Source of the DNA: JBBRCE01 sp038205115
GTDB lineage: Bacteria; Planctomycetota; Planctomycetia; Pirellulales; JBBRCE01
Length of the DNA: 48,710 nucleotides
Direction: 5' to 3'
Assembly (NCBI GenBank): GCA_038205115.1
Contig: JBBRCE010000038.1
Span: 1 to 48,710, forward strand
Shown: positions 41,255 through 48,710 of the stretch, piece by piece
Numbering within the stretch: position 1 is the stretch's first letter
How the letters are laid out: each line of letters begins with the position of its first letter
Made by a program: the position numbers and the translations under genes
Notes under the pieces: model-generated
Databases searched by the model: none
Told to the model about the DNA's origin: nothing
Seen by the model: only the letters and a program-made list of their open reading frames with translations

Positions 41255-43369
41255 TTACTTCTTGCCGACGAGTTCGTCCGCCAAATGATTGGCGCCGTAG
41301 ACGTTTCGCAGCGATTCGATGATTCCAGCAGAATGAACGGAGACCGCGCGGGATTGCTCCTCGGTAAACACGTAGTCCAGCACCAACGATTGGATGTTGC
41401 CGTCGAAGATAATGCCCACCAGTTCGCCCTGGCGATTCACCACGGGGCTGCCAGAATTGCCGCCGATGATGTCGGCCGTACTGACAAAGTTCAGCGGCGT
41501 ATCGAGCTTGAGCTTGCTCTTGGCTTTGAGCCAGGTCTCAGGCAGCTTGAACGGTTCGACATTATGGTGCGACTCGGCATGTTTGTAAGCGCCGCCGATG
41601 TCGGTGAGCGGCGCGATGGATTTGCCGGCTTCGGTATAGCCCTTGACCGTGCCAAAGGCCAGCCGCAGCGTAAATGTTGCGTCGGGGTAGCTATCCGCGC
41701 CGCTGATGGCGAAACGCGCTTTACTGATTTTGCCGTAGGCCTGCTTCATCGGCTCGTCGACTTTCTCTTCATAGTTTTTACGCGTGGCGCGGGCCGTGGG
41801 ATCGACCAGCCGGGCCAGTTCAATCATCGAGTCTTTCGAGGCGTCGACGGCTTTCTTTCCGCCCTTGGCCAATTGTTTGCGCAAATCCACATCTTTGAGC
41901 TTGGTGCCGGCGATCAGTTCGGCCGCGCGTTCGTTGGGCGATTTGCCCGCCATCACCTTACGGGCCAGTTCGTCGTTCCAGCCGGCCATTTCCAGCATCA
42001 AACTCAGGGCGTCGGCCAGTTTGACGGTTTCCAAATCGTCGAAGATCGGAGCGTCGGAAAACAGCGATTGTTCTAGCGATTCGCGGTTCGACTCGCGATA
42101 TTCGCGCAACCGCTCGCCGTTGGGCTTGGCGTCTTCTTCCGCCATTCGCAGCAGCGTCACGGCTTTGGAGTACAACTCGCTATTGAAGGCGACCTGGCTT
42201 TCCCAAAGGATTTGCTGCACGCGGATTTTCTTGGTCTCGGCGATGGCCGTAGAGACTTCGTCAAACGCCGACGCGTACTGCTTGAGCTTGGTATCGGCGC
42301 CGATCTTCTGGCGCAATTCGACTTCTTCTTGTTTTTTCTTCTTCATCACCGTCGGATCTTGCAGGCCGGCCAGCCCGCCCAGGCGCGCCTTGCGACTGTT
42401 TTGCACGCCAAAGAAATCGTCTCGCGCGCGGCGTGTGTTCTCAATGCTCCGCTCCGCGTAGCCTTTGAGCGTGACTTCATGCCGGCGCAAAATATTCAAA
42501 CTGTTGGGCACGGAAACATCACGCAGATAATCCAAGTGCGCGACGGTATTGAGCCGATCGGTGTGGCCCGGATGCCCGGCCACAAACACCAAATCGCCAT
42601 CTTTGCAACCGGCTCCGCTCCAAGTCAAATAATGCTCGATCTTGGCCGGCTTGTCGTTTTCGTACACGCGGAAAAAGCAAATATCCAGGTCGTAGCGCGG
42701 ATATTCGAAGTTGTCCGGGTCGCCGCCGAAGAACGCCACGTCTTGTTCCGGCGCAAAGACCAGTCGGACGTCGGTGTATTTCTTGTAGCGATACAGATGG
42801 TACTGCCCCCCTTGATAGAGCGTGACCACGTCGCTGCGTAAACCGGTTTTATCGAGCGATTCTTTTTCGATGGCGCTGGTCACCGCGCGGCGCGCCTTCT
42901 GGGCGTCGGCCAGGGGCATGTCCGCTTTGACGGCCGCTTCCACGCGAGCGGTGACATCTTCGATGCTCATCAACACGTTGAGTTCCAAGTCCGGGGATTT
43001 GATCTCTTCCGCCTGGGTTTTTGCCTGAAAGCCCAGATTGATGAAGTCTTTTTCCGGCGTGCTGACTTTCTGCAACGTGTCCGCGCCGACGTGATGATTG
43101 GTCATCACCAGTCCGTTTGGCGAGACGAACGAACCGCTGCCGCCGCTGTTGAAACGGACCGCCGAGCGCTGCAGATGTTCCAGCCATTTGTCGGTGGCTT
43201 CGAACTGATACTGCTGTTTGAGCAGTTTCTTGGGGGGATGGTTGAACAGCCACATGCCTTCGTCGGCGGAAGCGACGTCGGCGCCGGACAGTGTGTGCAT
43301 GGCAAGGCTCAGCAGTGAGAGCAACAGCAGCGAAGTGAAACGGTGCGTGGCGAAAGCGTCTTTAATCAT
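41255..43369 (-). CDS. S46-family dipeptidyl-peptidase
   Basis: 704 residues, the typical DPP7/DPP11 length. The signal peptide is about 1-35 (FTSLLLLSLLSLAMHTLSGA). Trypsin-like catalytic triad: His in GLVMTNHHVG (about 92), Asp in the NFEYPRYDLDI stretch, and Ser in IGGNSGSPVVNRQGELVG near the C-terminus. Canonical members read TNHHCGY at the His; here the Cys is Val. The substrate-specificity loop is FDGNIQSLVLDYVF, so the Gly/Arg site that separates DPP7 from DPP11 is Leu or nearby, and specificity is open. The start overlaps the OPT gene stop (ATGA), so translation is coupled. Likely periplasmic, cutting dipeptides from oligopeptides. Confidence 0.92.
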   Translation of the reverse strand: MIKDAFATHRFTSLLLLSLLSLAMHTLSGADVASADEGMWLFNHPPKKLLKQQYQFEATDKWLEHLQRSAVRFNSGGSGSFVSPNGLVMTNHHVGADTLQKVSTPEKDFINLGFQAKTQAEEIKSPDLELNVLMSIEDVTARVEAAVKADMPLADAQKARRAVTSAIEKESLDKTGLRSDVVTLYQGGQYHLYRYKKYTDVRLVFAPEQDVAFFGGDPDNFEYPRYDLDICFFRVYENDKPAKIEHYLTWSGAGCKDGDLVFVAGHPGHTDRLNTVAHLDYLRDVSVPNSLNILRRHEVTLKGYAERSIENTRRARDDFFGVQNSRKARLGGLAGLQDPTVMKKKKQEEVELRQKIGADTKLKQYASAFDEVSTAIAETKKIRVQQILWESQVAFNSELYSKAVTLLRMAEEDAKPNGERLREYRESNRESLEQSLFSDAPIFDDLETVKLADALSLMLEMAGWNDELARKVMAGKSPNERAAELIAGTKLKDVDLRKQLAKGGKKAVDASKDSMIELARLVDPTARATRKNYEEKVDEPMKQAYGKISKARFAISGADSYPDATFTLRLAFGTVKGYTEAGKSIAPLTDIGGAYKHAESHHNVEPFKLPETWLKAKSKLKLDTPLNFVSTADIIGGNSGSPVVNRQGELVGIIFDGNIQSLVLDYVFTEEQSRAVSVHSAGIIESLRNVYGANHLADELVGKK

Positions 43370-46368
43370 GCGTCGTCGTCCTCATCTCGTCGTTTGTCTT
43401 TGAATTTATCGTTCGGTCGGTTACTGGAAGTGCGATCGGGCTGGCCGGAGGTGCTGGGAGTTGGATTCTTCGTTACTGCCACGGGCTTATCAACCGCTGG
43501 CGGCTGGAGCAGCAAGCCTGCGCCAACGAGCAAAAGTAACAGAGTCAGCACACCGAATGCGACCAGCGCCGGCCAAGAGTGCTGCGGAATCTTAATTGCC
43601 GCTCCCTTAGGCAGTTTTTCGGGCAGACTCAAACGCTCCTTATTTAATTCCCATAAAGCTGCCGCGCGGTCGGTTTGGCCGAATTCTTGCTTAGCCAAAT
43701 CGCCCAGCGTGATCTCTTTTTCTGGCTTAATCGTTTTTTCGGTAGGCAGCACGAGTTCGAAAGGCGTCGGGACATCGATCGTTTCGAAATCGGGCAATGC
43801 CGTCTTTGCGGCGACATTTTTCGGCGCGGGCATCTTGAGTCGACTGCGATTCAACTGCAGCAACAATACGCGTTCCGTGTCCGTTAAATTCAGTCGGTTT
43901 GCCACGGCATTCAGATTTGTCGCCTGCTCGACTTTCAGCACGGGGTGTCCTGGCATTTTGACAACCGCGCCAGCTGGCACGCTAACCGCTTGCACGAGCA
44001 GATTTCGATTCAGATCATCGATTTCGGATGTCAATCGCTTAATGTCGAGTCGCCTCGCCTTGAGTCGCTCCTGAGCATCTTTCAATCTGGCAGCCTGCTG
44101 TGCGGCATCCGGCGCTTTCGGGTCGATGGTGGAATCTTTGAATTTGAGATCGTCATCGTTTGGCGACAGTCGCAATTCGTCGCGCGCGATCCGCTCGTAA
44201 ATTTTTTCGGGAGAATCCGTCTCTTCGACGTTCATTGTGCGATATTGCCAGGATTCCATTGCGCGGGGAATTGCCTTTAATGACGACACGTTATCCGCCG
44301 CCAAAATCATGAAGGCGATTACCATTCCGCCAATCGCGCCGCCTGCAATGAAACCGGTCGAGAGCAGCACGCCCGGACTCGAGTCGGATTCCGACTCGGT
44401 AACGCCACGCTTTTTGGCGCGCCAATCGGCCAGATATCGAACCAGCCCACCAACAAAAATTGGCGTGGACGACGACAGCGGCAGATAGACGCCCACCGCG
44501 AAGGGCAGCGATGGTACACCGCTCAATTCCAGCACGATGGCGATCGAAACTCCCAGCAAGACGAGCGACCAGGGTAATTTGTTATCCAGAATTCCGCTGG
44601 TAATCAAACGCATGAGTTGCGCTTTCGGGGCTTTGAATTTCGTCACCTCAATGTTGTCGTCGCGGCGGGTTAGCTCGCCATTGATGCCGGGATCGACAAA
44701 ATATTGAATTCGTCCGGCGTCATCGACCAAATACTTTCCCTCCTTGACACCTTGCACGTTGTCTTCTTGCGGATGCCAAACGTGGTACAGCACGTCGTCG
44801 CCCGGGGCTTTTTCGGTGTCGGGCAATTTCGAAACATCCAACGGTTGCTCAAGCCTGGGCAGATGCTGAGCGGTGTAAACCGTGCTGGCGTTATTGAGCA
44901 GAATCAGAAAGCCACCGATGACGAGTGCGGAACTCAGCGACCCGACCACAATGGCCCACTGCTGCCATTTTGGCGTCGCCCCGATCAGAAAGCCGGTTTT
45001 CAAATCTTGCGATGTTGTGCCACCGTTCGAGGCCGCAATGCAAACCACTGCTGCAATCGAGAGCGCCGCCAACTGATCGACTTGGGCTGTGCGATTAAGC
45101 AAAAAGAAAATCAGGCATGTCAAAATCAACGTGGCGACCGTCATGCCGGAGATCGGATTGGACGACGAGCCAATTTCACCCGTGAGACGCGACGAGACAG
45201 TTACGAAGAAAAAGCCGAATAGCACGATCATGATCGCGCCCAACCAATTGACTTCCAATTGCGGCACCCACGGCACGTAGGCATGTAGCGCGGATGTGCC
45301 CCAGATAGCGCCGACGAGCAGCACCGAACCAAGGCCGACGACCCACAGCGGAATGTCGCGGTCGGTGCGAGCGGTGGATTCCGCGCCGTCTTTTCGGCTG
45401 GCCAACAGATCGCGCACACCGGAACGAATGGATCCAATGATCAGCGGCAACGATTGGAACAGACTGATGATCCCGCCCGCCGCAACCGCGCCAGCGCCGA
45501 TGTACAGAACATAGTTGTGCCAAATCGCATCTTCATCCATTTCACGAATCAGGATTTTCGCCGGGTAGAGCGGTTTGGCCAAGTCGTCGCCAAAGAGGCG
45601 AATCGCGGGAATCAAAACGAACGAAGACAGCACGCCACCGGCAACCATCACGCAGGATATTCTCGTGCCGATGATATAGCCCACGCCCAACAGGGTGGGA
45701 TTGACTTCGATCGCCGGTACCGCGCCCTTGAACCAACTCAATGCTTTCTGCGGCGCTTCTTGCCAGAGCTTCATGCCTTGCATCAAGACCTGGTAAACAA
45801 ACGCCAAGCCAAAGCCGATGAACACGGTTTTGGCGCTCGATCCGCCTTCTTCGCCAACGATCAACACGTCGGCGCAGGCCGTGCCCTCGGGATATTTCAG
45901 CAAACCATGCTGCTTGACGATGAACGCCCGCCGGAGCGGAATCATCATCAGAATGCCGAGCAGACCGCCAAGCACCGAAACCACCATCACGCGGCCGATA
46001 TCCATTTCGAAACCGAGCAGCATCAGCGCCGGCATGGTCACGCCTACGCCAAAGGCGATCGATTCACCTGCCGAGCCCGCCGTCTGGACGATGTTGTTTT
46101 CGAGGATCGTCGCCCGCCGAAATTTGAAGACTTTCGAGAGCCCACGAAACAGCGTGATCGAAAGTACGGCTACCGGAATCGACGCCGAAACCGTCAAGCC
46201 AACCTTGAGGACCAAGTACAGCGACGACGCGCCGAATACGATGCCCAGCAGCGAGCCCATCAGTACGGCCGACCAAGTGAACTCATGCATGTTGGCGCTC
46301 TCGGCCACGTAGGGCTGATGCCCGCTCGCCGCTTCGCCGCGTGATTCGGCCTTCTTCACTTTGGCCAT
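43366..46368 (-). CDS. OPT-family oligopeptide transporter with LysM-like C-terminal tail
   Basis: 1000 residues from ATG at 46368 (GGAG six bases ahead); a 16-residue longer start at 46416 lacks support. Residues about 40-620 carry some fifteen membrane helices with OPT features: HEFTWSAVLMGSLLGIVFGA, IVQTAGSAGESIAFGVGVTM, LLKYPEGTACADVLIVGEEG, GEIGSSSNPISGMTVATLI. The family is normally about 630-700 residues. Here about 380 follow: a coiled-coil-like segment (RRLDIKRLTSEIDDLNRNLL), then two LysM-resembling units (near 43820-43960 and 43585-43713, e.g. EITLGDLAKQEFGQTDRAAA, LWELNKERL, GAAIKIP), a terminal helix, and a basic/acidic tail. Transcribed just before the S46 peptidase. Confidence 0.9.
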   Translation of the reverse strand: MAKVKKAESRGEAASGHQPYVAESANMHEFTWSAVLMGSLLGIVFGASSLYLVLKVGLTVSASIPVAVLSITLFRGLSKVFKFRRATILENNIVQTAGSAGESIAFGVGVTMPALMLLGFEMDIGRVMVVSVLGGLLGILMMIPLRRAFIVKQHGLLKYPEGTACADVLIVGEEGGSSAKTVFIGFGLAFVYQVLMQGMKLWQEAPQKALSWFKGAVPAIEVNPTLLGVGYIIGTRISCVMVAGGVLSSFVLIPAIRLFGDDLAKPLYPAKILIREMDEDAIWHNYVLYIGAGAVAAGGIISLFQSLPLIIGSIRSGVRDLLASRKDGAESTARTDRDIPLWVVGLGSVLLVGAIWGTSALHAYVPWVPQLEVNWLGAIMIVLFGFFFVTVSSRLTGEIGSSSNPISGMTVATLILTCLIFFLLNRTAQVDQLAALSIAAVVCIAASNGGTTSQDLKTGFLIGATPKWQQWAIVVGSLSSALVIGGFLILLNNASTVYTAQHLPRLEQPLDVSKLPDTEKAPGDDVLYHVWHPQEDNVQGVKEGKYLVDDAGRIQYFVDPGINGELTRRDDNIEVTKFKAPKAQLMRLITSGILDNKLPWSLVLLGVSIAIVLELSGVPSLPFAVGVYLPLSSSTPIFVGGLVRYLADWRAKKRGVTESESDSSPGVLLSTGFIAGGAIGGMVIAFMILAADNVSSLKAIPRAMESWQYRTMNVEETDSPEKIYERIARDELRLSPNDDDLKFKDSTIDPKAPDAAQQAARLKDAQERLKARRLDIKRLTSEIDDLNRNLLVQAVSVPAGAVVKMPGHPVLKVEQATNLNAVANRLNLTDTERVLLLQLNRSRLKMPAPKNVAAKTALPDFETIDVPTPFELVLPTEKTIKPEKEITLGDLAKQEFGQTDRAAALWELNKERLSLPEKLPKGAAIKIPQHSWPALVAFGVLTLLLLLVGAGLLLQPPAVDKPVAVTKNPTPSTSGQPDRTSSNRPNDKFKDKRRDEDDDA

Positions 46369-46613
46369 CGCTCGCTCCACTCCTGATCCGCGCAAGAATT
46401 TCCTCGGGTGCCGCACCAGCGGCCGTGCTCATAGATTGCCGATTGCTCGGCAGAATTGCAAGCGGCACCGGCCACGAATCGCGGCAGATTCGATGAATCG
46501 GTTTGCGCCGCGGCCCCGGTGGCGGCGCGGTGGTCAAAACGCCATCGAATATCGACATCCGTACGTTCGCCAGCGGACACGCCCTACGCCAGACGAGTTG
46601 GCCGTTGCGGGCG

Positions 46614-47285
46614 TCAGGAATCTTCGGCCAGCAACTGATCGGCCACGGCCGACCAGGTATCGAACGGTTGATACTGCTGCCCCGCGCGATCCAACATGCT
46701 GGCGAGCGTCGCGCGGGCAAACCGCCGGTGAATCGGCAATTGCGCCGCAGCCGGAAAATCGGCCCGACCATCGCCGGCAAACGCCACCGTGCAACCGCGA
46801 TCCACATACCAGCGGACGATCGCCCCTTTATCGATGCCGGTTTCAGGGCTGTAAAACGGACTCTCGACCGGCCGCAACATGGTCAGGCCCGTCGCCGCCG
46901 AGAATTCGCCAGGATTCGCATGCACGGTGAGCCGCACGTCGGCTTCGGCCAACATTCGCTCGATGTACCAACGGCAACCGGCCGAGGCGACGATCACCTC
47001 CCAGCCCTCTTCGCGCAGACGCTGCACGGAAGGTTTGAGATCCGTATCCAAACCGCATCGTCGGGCCGTTTTGAGCATCGTGGCTTCGTCGGTGCGGATG
47101 GCGGCGAAAATTCGCTCCAGCACTTCGAAGTGACTGAGTTGATTGTCGAGATACTGCTGCCAATGGTTGGGCGTGCCGGGCGGCAGCAACTCATCCATCA
47201 CCAGTTGAAAAAAATCATCGCGCGTCAGCGTGCCATCGTAATCGGTCACGAAAATTTTGGTCGCCGCTTCAGAATGTTCGAGCAT
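46614..47285 (-). CDS. HAD-superfamily phosphatase, MtnX/SerB-like (HAD-IB)
   Basis: 224 residues from ATG at 47285 (MLEHSEAATKIFVTDYDGTL); the frame is open to 47396, and 47330 is another possible start. HAD motif I is FVTDYDGTLT with nucleophile Asp15 and acid Asp17. Motif II is VIVASAGCRWYIERM. Motif III/IV is VAFAGDGRADFPAA. Spacing fits phosphoserine-phosphatase-like HAD-IB enzymes such as MtnX (methionine salvage) or a generic phosphatase. No methionine salvage neighbours are present, so the specific role is open. It lies 245 bases downstream of the OPT start on the same strand. Confidence 0.83.
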   Translation of the reverse strand: MLEHSEAATKIFVTDYDGTLTRDDFFQLVMDELLPPGTPNHWQQYLDNQLSHFEVLERIFAAIRTDEATMLKTARRCGLDTDLKPSVQRLREEGWEVIVASAGCRWYIERMLAEADVRLTVHANPGEFSAATGLTMLRPVESPFYSPETGIDKGAIVRWYVDRGCTVAFAGDGRADFPAAAQLPIHRRFARATLASMLDRAGQQYQPFDTWSAVADQLLAEDS

Positions 47286-47506
47286 CGGGTCCGCCCAGCC
47301 AGAAAAAAGAATCTCGCCACTGCTCTGCATTGTACGTAAGCGCGTGCGACCGGCCGAGCGGAAATCGAAAACGCCGGCGCGGGCGAGCACAGCCAATCGA
47401 CGATTAAACTTCCCAACGGCCGGCCGCTCGCTGTTTCACAAACGGCGGCAGCAACGCGGCTCATATCGCAGACCGCCGAGCCATGAGCGAGGGTTACTTC
47501 CAGCGC

Positions 47507-48569
47507 TTATTTGGCCTTGAAATCCAACCAGACGTCCTGCAATGACTCAAACCGACTTTTGATTGAGGCAATTTTCTTTTCGTAGGACGATGCCTGAATC
47601 GAGTCGCCCGCCTGCGACAGGGTCTTTGCATAAGCGAAATACAAGTCAAGCATGCACGGGTTTTCGGGGTCCAGGACAGGCAATCGCAAATTGATTGCTT
47701 CTTCGAGCAAACCCTTCGAATCGTCGAGCCGCCCCTCGGCGGCTTTGACCTCCGATTGGCAAAGTAAAACATGCGAACGCAGACGATTGTTTTGGCTAGC
47801 ATCCTCCGCCAGTAAGGCCGATGCAGTTTCGATTTTCCGTCGACCGTCTGCGAGCCGTCCTAATCTTAAGCTCACTCTGCCTTGCAAGAACAAACATAAT
47901 GCCATACTTGCAGACTTATCGCCTTCTAACTTTCGGATCAGTCTCGCAGTCATTGAAAGAGTCTCGTTGCATTCGATGAGTTTGTTTCCTTCAAACTCAG
48001 CATTGGCAAGACTTTTGAGAAGCAAGAGCCTAAGGCTATCCGGAATCTGACCGTTGTCGTCGAGCAGTGGTTCCAACCTTAGCTGAGATCTCACTCGCTT
48101 CCAATGCCCCACAGTAGATTCCACTTTAGCAATTATGTAAAGAACTGGGTAATAATCATATGATGCTAAATGCAACTGATCGACAAGTTGCATCGCTTGT
48201 CTCAGTCGTTGCATCGCCTCAAATAAATCTCCTTGATCACAAAGAAGTCTTGCTTCAAATGTCAGATTTTCGATTTTAAGGAACGACCGAAAAATAACTT
48301 CCTCTGAGTGAGACGCCCGCTGCTCGTGATTGCGCGCGTCGACCCGAACGAAAAACGGAAGTTATTTTTCGGTCGTTCCTAAATGGCCCCGGTTCGCCCA
48401 TGCGACCATCAAGTAGCTTGTTTGATCGAGTCAACTCGGCAATGATTTCATCGTTCAAGTTTCCATTTGTACCATCCAGGCGAAGGATAACTTCAATCTG
48501 GCATTCTCGGCAGTATAGTGTGTTTTCGCCGCCAAGTTTCTTGATGCGCAACAAAGCATCTTGCCAGGA
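47507..48569 (-). pseudogene. Tetratricopeptide-type gene broken by a MITE and truncated by ISAs1
   Basis: Minus-strand reading begins inside the ISAs1 border (frame SWQDALLRIKKLGGENTLYC, then LDGTNGNLNDEIIAELTRSN and GEPGPF). It is interrupted by the MITE at 48279-48379 and resumes as KIENLTFEARLLCDQGDLFE through to TAA/TAG near 47507. Removing the element with one TA copy gives CCA TTT AAA ATC, which rejoins both halves in frame. The C-terminal part has helix-rich TPR-like repeats (EAMQRLRQAMQLVDQL, RSHVLLCQSEVKAAEGRLDD, LLEEAINLRLPVLDPENPCM). It looks like the C-terminal TPR region of a planctomycete protein such as a Ser/Thr kinase. The base composition appears more AT-rich than the neighbours. 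The N-terminus is lost at 48569. Confidence 0.85.
48279..48379. mobile_element. Non-autonomous MITE, about 101 bases, TA target
   Basis: GGAACGACCGAAAAATAACT (left arm from 48280) and its reverse complement (right arm ending 48379) form terminal inverted repeats of 24 bases counting the outer A/T (48279-48302 and 48357-48380, perfect). TA lies at 48277-48278 and at 48380-48381, a target duplication as for IS630/Tc1-mariner-type elements. The centre (54 bases) codes for nothing. Removing element plus one TA restores the interrupted gene. It might be mobilised by an IS630-type enzyme; the only IS630 piece in the window is a dead remnant at 317-542, and the link is untested. Confidence 0.88.
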
Positions 48570-48710
48570 CAGGGCCAGCGCGCACTCTGGGTAAAATGGG
48601 CTGGCGCGGCAAGGCGGTCTGTGTTAGGAAGGAGGGCTGCAAAACGACGTGAGTTCGTCGTTGGTATCACATCTACCTAACAGGCATCCCATGAGCATGG
48701 ACGTTCCCTT
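48570..48710 (+). mobile_element. ISAs1-family insertion sequence, right copy, partial
   Basis: CAGGG at 48570-48574 begins the same terminal sequence and leader as the left copy. It is the reverse complement of 176-316 with one difference. It enters the window's right edge 20 bases into the transposase gene. It truncates the TPR gene, whose frame is open up to 48569. Confidence 0.88.
48691..48710 (+). CDS. ISAs1-family transposase, first codons only
   Basis: ATG AGC ATG GAC GTT CCC, the same start as the left copy with Val in place of Gly (GTT versus GGT). The window ends after six codons, so the rest cannot be judged. The upstream CAGGCATCCC leader has no strong ribosome binding site. Confidence 0.75.

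Noticed and set aside
48276..48554. 92-codon frame at the right end as a separate small gene
   Set aside because: It is the N-terminal piece of the MITE-split TPR gene plus codons from the MITE itself; its supposed start is TTG and the frame is open upstream to the IS border.
1..48710. Composite transposon of 48 kb bounded by ISAs1
   Set aside because: The two insertions sit in unrelated broken sequences, no target duplication can be seen, and the enclosed genes are ordinary chromosomal functions; a contig break at a repeat is simpler.

Overview
The window is a stretch of bacterial chromosome that most resembles a member of the Planctomycetota (Pirellulales-like). The evidence is gene style rather than any marker gene. 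There is a Tat-exported Gfo/Idh/MocA oxidoreductase, several secreted Tyr-, Gly- or acid-rich proteins with no enzyme domain, and a small membrane protein opening with an FTIRWLLALTAVCALL-type segment. There are also a FloA flotillin, an LptD-like outer-membrane protein and a fused MDR-Gfo/Idh dehydrogenase. No rRNA, tRNA or CRISPR array was seen. Phylum-level placement is inference.

Layout. Both ends lie inside copies of one ISAs1-family insertion sequence, in opposite orientation with transposases pointing out of the window. The left copy sits in an IS630-type transposase remnant (317-542). The right copy truncates a tetratricopeptide gene (47507-48569) that was also hit by a ~101-bp MITE. 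Positions 547-3671 hold a conserved protein, small exported proteins and surE. Positions 3712-14853 form one minus-strand surface-polysaccharide operon. In order of transcription it is wecB, wecC, a bidomain dehydrogenase, neuB, neuC, neuA, an ABC-2 permease, its ATPase with a Wzt-type C-domain, and a family 2 glycosyltransferase, ending at a strong terminator (3661-3715). WecB/WecC should supply UDP-ManNAcA, NeuC/NeuB/NeuA a CMP-activated nonulosonic (sialic-type) acid, and the ABC pair should export the glycan.

Positions 15148-21586 hold a conserved cytoplasmic protein, a secreted alpha/beta hydrolase, an orphan transhydrogenase alpha subunit (pntA), an NAD-type isocitrate dehydrogenase and the Tat-exported Gfo/Idh protein. 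Positions 21922-27192 carry three secreted low-complexity proteins, the largest being a WxxGxW-repeat protein of 1065 residues with long Gly/Ser/Asn repeats. Positions 27286-33358 hold a glutamine amidotransferase-like protein and an ABC-2 transporter system with a large accessory membrane protein.

Positions 33464-38445 link FloA, a Pro/Gln-rich membrane-anchored partner and an LptD-like protein, an envelope cluster. Positions 38873-41101 hold an orphan Phd-type antitoxin, mutY and an FHA protein. Positions 41255-46368 are a translationally coupled pair: an OPT-family peptide transporter with an unusual LysM-like tail, then an S46 dipeptidyl-peptidase, suggesting peptide scavenging. A HAD phosphatase and the wrecked TPR gene close the window.

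The least ordinary items are the MITE whose removal restores the reading frame exactly, the OPT-LysM architecture with its coupled peptidase, the MutY with Glu at the catalytic Asp position, the toxin-less antitoxin, and the repeat-rich WxxGxW protein. No wholly new defence or genetic system is evident. All calls come from reading the sequence, without database searches.
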